Source: Orobanche coerulescens
Lineage: Eukaryota; Streptophyta; Magnoliopsida; Lamiales; Orobanchaceae
Direction of reading: 5' to 3'
Length of the DNA stretch: 64,000 bases
Assembly: GCA_033398695.1 (NCBI GenBank)
Contig: CM065803.1
Span: forward strand, 101,668,001 to 101,732,000
The position numbers and the translations under genes are program-made. The notes below the pieces were generated by a model that saw nothing but the letters and a program-made list of their open reading frames with translations, was not told the origin of the DNA and did no database searches. Below, one piece after another: positions 1 to 11,612 of this stretch; positions within the stretch are counted from its first letter, which is position 1; every line of letters starts with the position of its first letter.

Positions 1-565
1 CCGTCGTGGAGGTAGTCCAGGTAACTCGTCAGGAAATACATATGGGAATTCGTTCACAATAGGAATGGATGAAAGTTCCACAATTTCATCTTCTTTCTTC
101 ATTGCATAACACCAGTACCCGATACATCCCTATTTCAACATTTTGACAGCTTTCATTGCTTTGATCAACTTTCCTGAGCTTCCTGGTTTCCATCCGTCAA
201 ACAAGACTTGAGCCATCATCGCCGATCAGCGAAATATTCCTCCTTCGGTAATTTACAATTGCTCCATATCGATTAAGCCAATCGTCTCCGAGTATTAGGT
301 CATCTCCTTGCATTTCTATCACAATTAGGTTTGAGAGCCATTTCCTACCCCCAAATAATACAGGAAAATCTCTAGTCTCTAAGTTCCCAACAATCCTCTC
401 TCCACTCGGTAAACCAACAACATAAGGTTCACAAGTAAGAAAACCAGAAATATTCAAACGATTTACACAAGACAAAGATATAAAAGAATGCGTAGCTCCT
501 GTATCGAATAAAACGCTAACTGGTTGGGAAAGAATCTGACAAGCACTGATGCGACAAGAAAGCAT
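1..565 (-). pseudogene. pol: protease and start of reverse transcriptase, Ty3/gypsy pol (partial)
   Basis: The minus strand encodes a retropepsin-like aspartic protease: LFDTGATHSFISL carries the catalytic DTGA, followed by LPSGERIVGN and the ILGDDWL block. The catalytic Asp is intact here, unlike the related copy at 46171, where it is Asn. The frame stops at about 197. After a frame change the linker to reverse transcriptase is readable ([11 protein letters not shown] and [10 protein letters not shown]) down to base 1, where the window cuts it. Protease would process Gag-Pol in the particle. The stop and frame change make it inactive as read. Confidence 0.85.
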
Positions 566-1795
566 CCTGATCGTCTGTCCTCCTCATCTCATACAGGCGT
601 GGGGGAACAGATCCGGCACTCGATGCCCCCTTTTGGTCCCATTGTCCTCTGCCTCGTCCACAGCCAAAATTTTGAGGCATCTGAACACTTTGCTGCATCT
701 GTTGGACACTAGCTTCCTTTTGAACTGGCTGTGATGAACGGGTTCCTTTGTATTTGGTGGCGTCTTTGCAGAACGTCACACGGTGCCCTTCCTGTCCGCA
801 GTCAAAACATGTAACTGGGGTGCGCAAACAATCGCGCCAAAGGTGGCCTGGGCGACCACAATTAAAGCACTTCCTAGCTGTATCCGTCGTGACTGACATT
901 GTTCCGTAATTCTTTCCGTTCTTAGATGGGTGCGGAGGTTTCTTGAAAGAAAAAGAAGACTGGGCCTTATGGGGCCCACTGCTATTGTGCTCAGAAAAGT
1001 ACCGCAGACTTTCTGCTTCTTCGACTCCATAAACTTCTCCATTGCCGCTTCTTTAATTTCATACGCCAACGCCTTATCCCGTATCATGAGAGTGGTACAT
1101 TCAAAACCGGACATGTACTGGATTTCTCGGTTTCATTCTCATTTCAAAATGAATCATCATCTCCGCATCTGCTCACCGGATGTCGAACAAATGCTAATTC
1201 GGTTAAACGCCTTAATCGTCGGGATACGGGTTCATCCGATGGTCGAGCAGAGAAAAATTCTCGAATTTTGGCTTCCCTCACAGGACGAGGGCAATACTGA
1301 GCTTCCATCATCATTTTAAATTCCGCCCAATCGGCATCATGATCTGCGGGTCGGATAGCTTCCCACCATTCGGATGCTTCTCCTATCAGAAAGTACTGGG
1401 CAATAGGAGCTCTCCTGTCATTCGGGCAATTAATTCCAGCAAAAATTTTCTCCAGTTCCTTCAACCAATGGTCCCAAGTGGGAATCTCGGAAAAGCCGTC
1501 AAATTTTGGTGGTTGCATCTTTGCCACCTCTTGTAACCATCGGTCACCTCGATTTCCCATTTCTGGAATCCTTTGTTGTCCATCTCCCTGCTGAATTCCT
1601 GCCGCCACTTGCATTCGGTCCACGACCTGTGCGAACTGAGTCATCTGGTTCACGACTTGACGAAGGATTTCTGGTACACCAGGTTCCGGTTCGTTATTGA
1701 TGGATTGCTGCGGCTCGCCTGAGCTATGACTAGCCTGATTAGAAGGCGACGCCTCCCTTTCAGCATTCCTTCGTCCGCGTCCACGACAGTATTGC
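566..1795 (-). pseudogene. gag: gag (nucleocapsid/capsid) pseudogene, Ty3/gypsy
   Basis: Gag forms the particle that packages retrotransposon RNA. Seen on the minus strand: an Arg/Gly-rich N-terminal remnant near 1760-1795, the retrotransposon gag domain at about 1653-1144 (WLQEVAKMQPPKFDG, then EASEWWEAI and MMEAQYCPRPV), and two CCHC zinc knuckles at about 875-780 (CFNCGRPGHLWRDC and CFDCGQEGHRVTFC). The reading passes through three different frames, with shifts near 1150 and 930, so no full-length protein can be made. The N-terminal GR repeat is shorter than in the related copy at 44891. Family assignment is firm; exact ends are approximate. Confidence 0.85.
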
Positions 1796-2379
1796 CCTCG
1801 TCTTAATCCCCTGATGGCTTAATGAACTAACATGACTACATGTTCTTCTCAACAATCCACAGTCCTTCTTCCGAATACACAATTCCGTTCCAAAATCTAA
1901 CCAACATACTGATTCTCAAAATCATAACTCCTCAAGATCATCAATCCTGTCCCAACTCTGTCACCTTATACTGTAATGCATAATATCTGCTGAATCTCAA
2001 AATGTATAAACATAGAACGGCAATAAATCTTAATGCAATTCAAAAATCCAAAAACTTACAGATCGTGAAGCCGACGATTCCCCGTGATACTGGCACATGT
2101 CTCGACTCAAGAAAATACTCGACACAGATATTTTCAAAACACACATTTTGCAAACTCAATGCAACTCGAGAACACAACACAGCTCTATCTGAAGAAACAC
2201 GTTGACACCATTTGAAAAAGTTTACAACAACCCCAGTACTACACTGGTAAATCACATAACGCACAAGCCTGAGTGAACAACAAAAACTCACGGCTCTAGT
2301 ATTAGTCAATCGACAACTCGAATGACGCGACAAAAACACGACCCAACTCGACCCGACTGCCTAGGTTTTCACAACCTAA

Positions 2380-2391
2380 GCTCTGAGACCA
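2380..2391 (-). other. primer binding site (initiator-Met tRNA type)
   Basis: The minus strand reads TGGTCTCAGAGC, one base from TGGTATCAGAGC, the complement of the initiator-Met tRNA 3' end. It is followed by the PBS-side hairpin (TAGGTT...AACCTA, 2360-2378). It would prime minus-strand DNA synthesis. The expected LTR end does not adjoin it. Confidence 0.8.
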
Positions 2392-2394
2392 TAA

Positions 2395-3604
2395 TGTTTC
2401 AAAAGGCTTTTCTGTTTCCTTAAAACTCCCGAGATTTTTAAAACACTATACTAATCGTTTATGCATTTTATTGCTACCTTTCGGGGTTTTGATTTATTTG
2501 TTCAAATGAAACTTCTCGGGAAGTCTTTCACTGTGTTTGATTTGTTGATTTGTTTCAATGTTTTGTCATATCACATTTGAGGTGATCAGGATGTATTAAG
2601 GATTGACGTTGCGAGTAGTATGTGGAGAAGGAGTTTTTATCAGAGTCTATATATTGAGATTTTGGAAGTTCATCGTGTGGTTTTTCGATGGAATATCAGT
2701 GAATTTGGTGACGAGCTGAATTGGTATACAGGAGTATGGATATGGACAAGCATTTGCATGAATTCCATTTTATTTAATCGTGTGTATTCGAAAAGAATTT
2801 TTTATCGAGAACTTGGCATTAGCGAGCCAGTTTAACTTTTCAAAAATTGATTTCGTGATCTTACCAAAATTTTTGTTTTGAGTTTTGAAATTTTTGAAAG
2901 AGCTTTCGAAAATTTGTCTTCTTGACGAGACTGTATGATTTCAAACTGGTTTTGAAAATAAGATTAATATACATGTGCATTTAGTGCATAGTGCATATCA
3001 TGGCAAAGTTCTGAGCGAGAGTCACGAACTGGATAGTACATCAGTTTGGTACGATGAAAAGGGATTCGAACTTTGGTATGGTAATTTGGTTATCCAGGAA
3101 TGATCGGTTGATTGATCAGATAAGAGAAATATACTGCGTGTTGTAGATTCATGTACAGGATGTAATTTTGGAATTTTGAGTTTTGTGAAACTGGAGCATA
3201 TGTGCTATGTGACTCTATTGGTGTGGTAGTAGTGCGATTTTACCATAGTGATTTTTGAATGATTTTATTTTAAGTGTAGACTTGGGGATGGTGACTCCAG
3301 GATGGTTGTTTTGGATATTGATTGGTCGTTCCCACTCCAGGTATGATTGGGTATGTTCGTCGGTTTGTGATTAGTTGTTCATATGCCGAAGGGTATGTTC
3401 AACATTCGGGTGCGTTTCTTTGAGATCCACTGTATGTGATTCGTGTAACGTTTTGAGAATTTTATTCGTCCGTATATCTGTCTCTGGGGTTCTGTATTGA
3501 TCGTTGTCGTGATGGTGTCGGAATATTTCAGTTGAACGGTTTGTTTGTTTTTCTATGACGGATTGCAAGTTTCGAGGACGGAACTTATTTTAAGTGGTGT
3601 AGTA
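2395..3604 (+). other. non-coding region, probable decayed internal 3' part of a family C element
   Basis: No gag, pol or other protein domain is recognisable on either strand. Its right end carries the gypsy 3' signature: an AAGTTTCG...CGGAACTT hairpin (3567-3586), a weak polypurine stretch, then an LTR start at 3605. It is therefore read as the 3' part of a plus-strand element whose LTR is 3605-7477. The left half (2395 to about 2600) is T-rich and unassigned. Confidence 0.5.
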
Positions 3605-3860
3605 TGTAATATCCGGAATTTGTACTACTATTGTTTAATGTTATTTTATCTGAGTTATGTTGTACATCGTGGAATCTGTACAGTATGGATAAAACAATTG
3701 AAGGACTGAGACATCTCTATTAGTATAATTGTCGTAGTTGGTCGACAATTGTATTTGAGAATATTGTTGGAAGGAGTATATGTATTCAGTATGTCGTATA
3801 TTCTTATTCTGTATGTTGAGACATTGGATAAGAATAGCTGAAAATGACTAAGTGTAACAT

Positions 3861-4104
3861 TATTAGCGCACGCTAATAATCATGAGTAGCGCACGCTAAG
3901 GTAGGACACTTGCGTACGCTAAATAGAGGCATTTACGTACGCTATTGCATGGGCATTGCGTACGTAAATCACTTCATGCAGTAAGACAGTTGCCTCTGGA
4001 CTTCGATAGCGCACGCTAACAAAGACAGTTAGCGCACGCTAAGTGTGTAACGTACGTTAACTGAAGATGTTAGCGTACGTTAATAATGTACAGTATATAT
4101 ATAA
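3861..4104 (+). promoter_or_regulatory. TAGCGYRCGCTA palindrome cluster and TATA box (LTR promoter)
   Basis: About eleven copies of a 12-14 bp palindrome (TTAGCGCACGCTAA, TTACGTACGC, TAACGTACGTTA) lie within 224 bp and end ten bases before TATATATATAA (4094-4104). When half-sites vary they tend to vary symmetrically (TAGCG/CGCTA, TAACG/CGTTA). Position and TATA box suggest the U3 promoter or enhancer; the binding factor is unknown. Confidence 0.7.
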
Positions 4105-4730
4105 GTGCAGTTGGCCATCATTCGTCATTTCCGTACATTTCTTCATGTGAACCAATAGAGAGAGGTCTTAGAGAGAAGTTGAGGTTCCAAACACTTGAGT
4201 TGATCATTCCTAACAACATTTGAAGCTTGGAAGTGATTGAAAGCGGATTCAACCTTGTGATTCAATCCATTCCTTCAAAGAGGTAATTACTCTTCACTTT
4301 GGGATTTCATTTTGTATTGTATATGATGTTCTTGAGTTGATGATCGTCATGTTTATGAGTTGATGAGTATGGTTATGAGATGGATTACTGAGTTACGTTG
4401 ATAATATGGTTGATATGCGGATATTGATATGATTCGTGTGGTTTTGAACGGTGTTGTTTTTCTTCAAGAGATATGTTGGTTAATATCTCCCTTCATTTCG
4501 TTTTTTTTTCAATGTTGTTGTTATTGTTTACTTCGTATGATGATGAACATGCAAGTGATTATGATTCTTGGTGTATATGATATGATTAAGAAGACGATAT
4601 GTTGAAATGTTAGTGGAAATAAGATTTGGACACTTGTTTGGAAAGTAATGTGTATAAGGTTGGACTTTGGAAAATCGCCACCGATTCTTGAAAACTCCAA
4701 AAATTCTGAAACATAACAGTATATTAGAGC

Positions 4731-5105
4731 ATCGAGTTAGCTTTCCAATGGTTCAAACGGTGAGTCAATCGGAGTCCGGACAAGAGAGTTATGGTCGAAA
4801 TAGCTCAGACACTCATTTTCCAGTTTTGGCCGAGCTGCCTGTACCGTGAGCCGCGGCACATGCCGGCAGGGCTGCGGCACACTGCCGAGTCACTGCCGCG
4901 GCACACCCGTTCGGGCCGCGGCACACTCATGTTTCAATTATCGGCCAACCCCTCTGTACCGTGAGCCGCGGCACACTGTCGAGTCACTGCCGCGGCACAC
5001 TCGTCCGGGCCGCGGCATGCTGCCGATCACTGGGGGCAGATTCGGCCCTGTGCCGCGGCACACTTCGGCTGGGCCGCGGCACACTGTGCAGTCAGCACTA
5101 TAATT
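4731..5105 (+). promoter_or_regulatory. second promoter module: conserved box, CCGCGGCAC palindrome cluster, TATA-like site
   Basis: A conserved box (GGTTCAAACGGTGAGTCAAT and flanks, 4731-4795), shared with family E LTRs, is followed by repeated TGCCGCGGCACA palindromes (4850-5085) and CTATAATTG (5098). The palindrome cluster and downstream sequence to about 5310 resemble the element B LTR (50330-50860), not the other family C copies, which have TAGCGYRCGCTA motifs here. Confidence 0.65.
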
Positions 5106-6306
5106 GCGTTTTTTTCAGCAAGTTCAGCTCATTTTTCCTTTTTTTTCAACCGTACGAGAGAGAGAGGCTTGTAGGGGAGATTTTCCTTCATCTATCACTT
5201 GATTGTGTGATTTTCTTCATCTCCTTTCGATCGTGAAGCTCGGATTGTGGATCTAACACGTGTTCTTCGGATCAAAGTGCTTGGATCTTCAAGAGGTAAT
5301 TTCTTCAACATCTTGGATTTCGATTTTGTATTGAGTTATGATATTTTGGGATGTTTGAGATTCTTGATATATTTTGGTGGTATAGTTCGTATCGATGGCT
5401 AGAGTCATATAATGTTGAAGGATATATATGTTTGTGATTATGTTCTTCGTGTTCTTGATGTGGTTGGTATTTGTTGATTGATGATTCGAATATACCTTTG
5501 AATTCCGCCTTCAAGGTGTTTGATTGAAGTTTTGAAAGAGAAATTGATTGAAATATTTTGGTTAAGTTTGTGGAATCATGGGAACGAATTCGTAATTGTT
5601 TAAGCTGGATTGTTCAGACTAGTGGTTAATCGAGATATTGTTGAGCCGTTGGGTTTGTGAATTGGTTTTATCGATTGTTGATTGTTGTCGAACTTGTTGT
5701 TTATCGATTATTGTAATAGGTTGAGATTATTGATCGGTGGTTATAACCGTATGCTGCGGTCGTGTACGAGTATGTTTGTGAATTACTTTGGTCGTGACCG
5801 AGGGACTTGTAGATGACGGCAATGGAATTGATAACTCCTTCATCGGTATTAAGGCAAGTTATTACTTGCTCACTTTATAATATTTAATGAATGGTTTCAG
5901 TTTCATTCGTTTATAATTCGTATAGCAATGTTTATAATCGTAATCAGAGTGGATTTGGGATTATAGGTTGTATTTGAGTTTTGGGAATTAAATCATAAGG
6001 TATATGATTTACATTTATTGTTGGTATACTTGGTATCGAGGATACATTGTGGTATAGACGAAAACGTGAATTATTTACCATCCGTGGTAATTTGTACCAT
6101 CGAGTATTGAGGATAATTGTCCGTGATGGTTTGGACATCGAGATTGCACTCGAAGGACTCGGGACAAGTACTCTAATCATTTTTGTCATTTTGTGTCGAT
6201 CATGTTATGATACATTCGTGTATCATTGTTGTCATGTATTTGTGCACGGTTGTTGTCGTGCATTGTGTACTATTGTCTTGTGCAGTCGTGCATTGTTGTC
6301 GTATGT

Positions 6307-6444
6307 CCACCATGCGTTGGTCCGATGGGATCATCATGGGAATCTATAGCTGTGTGCGCTGGATCGCTGGACAGGTAATGCCACCATGCGTTGGTCCGAC
6401 GGGATCATCATGGGAATCTATAGCTGTGTGCGCTGGATCGTTGG
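6307..6444 (+). repeat. 74-bp tandem duplication with GGTCCGACGGGATCA core
   Basis: Two units start at CCACCATGCG (6307 and 6381). The same core sits in duplicated blocks in LTRs of families A and C, and in related form in B and H. Confidence 0.8.
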
Positions 6445-7512
6445 ATTACCATATGTGTTGTTATTGTGCATATGTATGTTATGGGTTTGCCATAAGTATA
6501 CATTGTTGTTATTGTTGTGATCATATGACGTTGTCATATGAGTATGCATTTGTAGGTCTTGTGTTAGGACCATGTTCGTATGTTGTGTTGATCTAATCTC
6601 GGATTAGACTGACGTGATGGTAATGGTATTTCGTATCTTGAGGTATGTTCCCTATTTCCTTGGTACTTGTCTTTGATGGACAATCGATTATCGCATTGGA
6701 AATGTCGACGTTATCCGATTGATTGAATTGGACAGAGTTGGTATAATTTCCGTATCGCGAATTATGATAATGTTTTGAGAACCTTGGGTATTGTTGAGAT
6801 ACCGTACAGATATTTCGGTATTATCTTATTATGTTGTTAAGGATACGAATTGTGGATTCTCGTAAAGTTACAACGGTAAGATTACATTGGTTGTATTCTT
6901 ACTTAGTATTTCCATTGATATGTAATTATTGACGAGATGTGATGGTTATCATTGTTGGATATTATGGCTGACCCCATCGTGGGCTTTCTTTTTGGGTTCT
7001 TGGATTATCAAGCTTGTAGCGGTCGTGAAGAGATGAACTTCCCGGAGGATACTAGCTAGGACATGTATTTGTGTATTGAGTTTCTGATCAGTTGTTGTAT
7101 TTCTGTTGTTAGAGTATTTGTAATTGTTTGTCTTTTTCCGCTGCGTGAGTATTTTTAAGTGGCCTTTGGTATCTGGTAACTTAGGTCACTTTGGCAATCA
7201 TTTTCTAAATCTATTATGTCGGTACATGTAAGCAATAGCTTAACGTATGTTTTTAAACTGTTGAGTTTTGGCATTTCGGGCCTTGTGGTTTCAAATGAGA
7301 TTTTACGACGGTTTGTTAAACGGATTTTATTGAGTCTTCAAATATTTTTAGAAGACAGTACCGTCGTTAGCCTATTGGGCATTGATAAATGTTTGCGAAA
7401 ATTTCCTTCAGCCTTGTGGGTTCAATCTCGGGACCCACGGCGCTGTAATATTCCCGGTCGGATCTGGGGGTGTTACAGAATAGGAAGCATACAGACAAAC
7501 GAGTCAACTATG

Positions 7513-7709
7513 AGTAGCGCACGCTAAGGTAGGACACTTGCGTACGCTAAATAGAGGCATTTACGTACGCTATTGCATGGGCATTGCGTACGTAAATCAC
7601 TTCATGCAGTAATATAGTTGCCTCTGGACTTCGATAGCGCACGCTAAGTGTGTAACGTACGTTAACTGAAGATGTTAGCGTACGTTAGTAATGTACAGTA
7701 TATATATAA
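7513..7709 (+). promoter_or_regulatory. TAGCGYRCGCTA palindrome cluster and TATA box
   Basis: Same arrangement as 3861-4104 with fewer motif copies; TATATATATAA lies at 7699-7709. Confidence 0.68.
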
Positions 7710-8331
7710 GTGCAGTTGGCCATTATTCGTCATTTCCATCCATTTCTTTATGTGAACCGATAGAGAGAGGTCTTAGAGATAAGTTGAGGTCCCAAACACT
7801 TGAGTTGATCATTCCTAACAACATTTGAAGCTTGGAAGTGATTGAAAATGGATTCAACCTTGGGATTCAATCCATTCCTTCAAAGAGGTAATTACTCTCC
7901 ACTTTGGGATTTCATTTTGGATTGTATATGATGTTCTTGAGTTGATGATCGTCATGTTTATGAGTTTATGAGTATGGTTATGTGATGGATTACTGAGTTA
8001 TGTTGATAACATGGTTGATATGCGGATATTGATATGATTCGTGTGGTTTTGAACGGTGTTGTTTTTCTTCAAGAGATATGTTGGTTAATATCTCCCTTCA
8101 TTTCGGGTTTTTAATGTTATTGTTATTGTTTACTTCGTATGATGATGAACATGCAAGTGATTATGATTCTTGGTGTATATGATATGATTAAGAAGACTAT
8201 ATGTTGAAATGTTAGTGGAAATAAGATTTGGACACTTGTTTGGAAAGTAATGTGGATAAGGTTCGACTTTGTAAAATCACCACCGATTCTTGAAAACTCC
8301 AAAATTTATGAAACATAATAGTATAATAGAG

Positions 8332-8493
8332 CATCGAGTTAGCTTTCTAATGGTTCAAACGGTGAGTTAATCGGAGTCCGGATGAGTGAGTTATGCTCAA
8401 AATGGCAAAAACTATCTTTATGCGTATTGCAGGAGCAGGTAGCGCACGCTATTGATGAAGTTAGCGTACGCTAACATGCCTGGGCGTATAAAA
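8332..8493 (+). promoter_or_regulatory. conserved box, two palindromes and TATAAAA
   Basis: The box matching 4731-4795 is followed by two palindromes (8439-8475) and TATAAAA. It occupies the site where the LTR at 3605 has a CCGCGGCAC cluster instead. Confidence 0.65.
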
Positions 8494-10303
8494 CCGTAAA
8501 GCAGTCGGGAATTTCATTTCCCAACCCATCCTACACGATCCCCGTTCGTCCCAAATCACCCAAACTCAGTTTTTAACCCCTAAACCTCAGCTTTTGAGTT
8601 GGTTTATCAAGTGATAACATCTAGGAAAGCTTGGAACAAGGATTATAACAACATTATTGATTCTTTCGCCGGATTGAAGGTAATTGGCTTGAACTTTAAT
8701 ATTTTGGGATGTTTGAGATTTTTGATATATTTTGGTGGTTTAGTTCGTATCGATGGCTAGAATCATGTAATGTTGAAAGATATATATGTTTGTGATTATG
8801 TTCTTCGTGTTCTTGATGTGGTTGGTGTTTGTTGATTGATGATTCGAATATACCTTTGAATTCCACCTTCAAGGTGTTTGATTGAAGTCTTGAAAGAGAA
8901 ATTGATTGGAATATTTTGGTTAAGTTTGTATACTCGCCTTATCGAATCGATATATGGGCTTTGTGGAATCATGGGAATGAATTCGTAATTGTTTGAGTTA
9001 GATTGTTCGGACTTGTGTTTAATCGAGATATTTTGGAATCGTTGGGCTTGTGGATTAGTTATATCGATTGTTGATTGTTATCGAATGTATGTTAAATTGA
9101 TTATTGTAATAGGTTGAGATTATTGATCGATGTTTAGAACCATGCTTTGCGGTCGTATTCAAGAATGTTCGCAGATTGCTTTGATCAGGGCCGAGGGACT
9201 TGTAGACGACGGCAAGGAATTGGTAACGGCTTCATTGGTATCGAGGCAAGTTAATACTTGCTCAGTTTATAATATTTAATGAATGGTTTCAGTTTCATTC
9301 GTTTATAATTCGTATAGCAATGTATAATCGTAATCACAGGAGATTTGGAATTATAGGTTGTATTCGAGTTTTGGGAATTTAAATCATAATGTATATGATT
9401 TACAATTGTCGTTGGTATATTTGTTATCGAGGATACATCATGGTATTGACGAAAACATGAATTATCTACCGTCCGTGATGTTTTGGATCGGTGAATATTC
9501 AGAATAATGGTTGGTGATGGTTTATGTAACATCCCCAAAACCGTATGGGAATATTACACGCCGTAGACCCTTTCCACAAGGATCTACCAGGCTAAGCATC
9601 CATAAACAACCAAGTGCTTGCCCGACCAGGGTCAAACAATAAAATGATACAGACCGATATGGTCACTTACACGTGAATACACAGACCGATGAGGTCACAC
9701 AACCCAATCGATAAAACTGACTTAAATAACATTACCCACACATGGGTCGAAATACAATACATCGAAAGACTGAAATCAACTCTGACAACACAACAAAAAT
9801 CAAAATAACTCTCGACTCATGATTAGTATCGCAGCTCGTCATCCTCTTGTGCCAATCCTGTGACTGCTCCCCTGAATCTACTTGTACCTGGACGCAAAAC
9901 AGACATCCACCCCCCGATTACTCGGGGGTTAGTAAAACTCCACTGTTTTACTAGTGCAAGTATCAAATCATACGAAATGTAACAAGCAATTAATAATCGT
10001 GATCAAATATATTAATCAAGTATCAAATATTCCCGGGAGGTTTTCACAAGAGAAGATAAGCTATGAAGCATTCGAAAATAAGATTATCATCTCGGGAATT
10101 TTTAGAATTTCAAAACCTTAAGACCTCAAGTCCTTATTCACAAAACCTTTCGAAAAACTTAAGGGCCTTAACCCAAAACTTGTTTCATAATTCAACAGTT
10201 TACAATACCGGAAACATTTCCATAAATCTCGTGGGGCTCGGCCCAACATTCTTTCTTAAAACTTTTCCTGTAAAAACTTTGATTTGAAAAGTATCATGCT
10301 CAT

Positions 10304-10830
10304 GACACCGTGATCCACTGTCACGTGTCTCCGTAGGTTCAACAACCCGCACGGACTACATCACGCACAATTAAACAAACATAATCAATTCCGACACCGT
10401 GATCCACTGTCACGTGTCTCCGTAGGTTCAACAACCCACACGGACTATTAACCAAACATAACCAATTCCGACACCGTGATCCATTGTCACGTGTCTCCGT
10501 AGGTTCAACAACCCACACGGACTATTAACCAAACATAACCAATTCCGACACCGTGATCCACCGTCACGTGTCTCCGTAGGCATAACAACCCGCACGGACT
10601 ATATCAATCACAACAATCACACACACAGTCCTGACACCGTAGTCCACTGCCACGTGTCACCGTAAGCCCCGTCGAGCTCACCCGGTTGGGCCGCGCGTAT
10701 GCGAAACTCATGGTCCATCGCCATGCGTTATCGTAGGCCTCGTCGGACCCGGCCGCGATTGGACCTCGCACCTCACTAAGTTCTGATCCCGTAGTCCACT
10801 GCCACGAATCCTCGTAGGTCCCGTCGAACC
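10304..10830 (-). repeat. tandem 77-89 bp repeats with G-box CACGTG, LTR copy 1
   Basis: Units start at 10304, 10393, 10470, 10547 and 10633, each with CACGTGTC, followed by two diverged units. CACGTG is the core of plant bZIP/bHLH G-boxes; a role here is inference. Confidence 0.8.
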
Positions 10831-11612
10831 AACACGAGTGAACTTAGCGGTCACACACATATTCACATTCACATTACATACAACAACGAGCACCATTAAT
10901 CAATCACCTTGATCACCACAAAATCGTACATTGCACGCAAATAACACAACCAACTCAAACGGAACATATTTACGAAGGCAAGCAAAGTCATTATACATCT
11001 CATACGTAATTACTAGTCGCAAGATACAAGTCGTATAGTAAGATACTTGCCTTAATAACCGCTACCAAACGCTCCGAAGAACACGGTTCGACCGGGAAGC
11101 TCGGACCCCGAAGAAGACAATGAACGGAAGGGTTTCGACTCGAGTTCTTCACAAGAATTCGACCCTAACAACATAAATTCAATAAATCATCGATCATACG
11201 AGGAAGAATAATCGCAGAACGCCCGAAAACCCCTCTATGACATTTTACCGGACACCTTCAAGGCGTCGGTCAAGAACTCGACCAAAACAACGAATCGATA
11301 CGATCCAACCATGGGATAACAAGGGAAATGATACAATACATCTAAATAATCATCGATCCATCACAATCCTAAGTTAAATCGGATTAAACGGACGAAATCG
11401 AACAAAATACCCAAAATCCCCAAAATTAGATTTCTAGAAAATCGAATTGATTCGCTCGATCAAAGGATGTTATAGGATGGATGATTGATGATATGAACTC
11501 CAAGACTTCATGGATTTATTGAACAACAACATCTCTCCATGATAGAAACAACCCCAGCCGCGGAAGAGAAGTAGAAGAAGGAGAAAAATGGCGAAAAAAG
11601 CATTGCTGGGCC

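Larger units (their letters stand above)
1..2394 (-). mobile_element. Ty3/gypsy chromovirus fragment, 5' half of internal region
   Basis: Read on the minus strand from 2394 down, the order is primer binding site, leader (about 2379-1800), gag, protease and the first residues of reverse transcriptase, which run off the window at base 1. Peptides such as QMTQFAQVVDRMQV and LPSGERIVGN are shared with the plus-strand element at 42321-49236, so both belong to one family (A). The 5' LTR expected at 2395 onward is missing: the sequence there does not match any LTR 3' end in the window. The leader (1800-2379) holds no gene. Frames are broken, so this is a relic. Confidence 0.88.
3605..7477 (+). repeat. 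family C LTR, complete (about 3.9 kb)
   Basis: It starts TGTAATATCC and ends GGGGGTGTTACA. It matches the reverse complement of 29945-33742 along its length, apart from a 278-bp deletion in the first palindrome cluster and a replaced block at about 4800-5310. In order it holds: palindrome cluster and TATA (3861-4104), conserved box (4731-4795), CCGCGGCAC cluster (4850-5085), a duplicated 74-bp block (6307-6444), a GCTGACCCC motif (6969) and a U5 stem-loop (7416-7423 with 7431-7438). The right edge is followed by GAATA, the bases that precede the PBS in other elements, so the LTR may once have been flanked by internal sequence on both sides. No gene is present. Confidence 0.85.
7483..9524 (+). 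repeat. family C LTR fragment
   Basis: It begins inside the LTR (GGAAGCATACAGAC, matching 33234 downward on the minus strand) and ends abruptly at the tandem array at 9525. It holds the palindrome cluster 7513-7689 with TATA at 7699-7709. A second module follows: box 8332-8394, TAGCGCACGCTA and TTAGCGTACGCTAA at 8439-8475, TATAAAA at 8487-8493. The intact LTR would continue with GATATCGAGATTG (compare 31290), so the 3' end is lost. No coding sequence. Confidence 0.82.

Noticed and set aside
3861..4084. Regularly repeated palindromes looking like a CRISPR array
   Set aside because: Spacing is irregular, repeats are only 12-14 bp and vary, there are no cas genes, and the context is plant LTRs.
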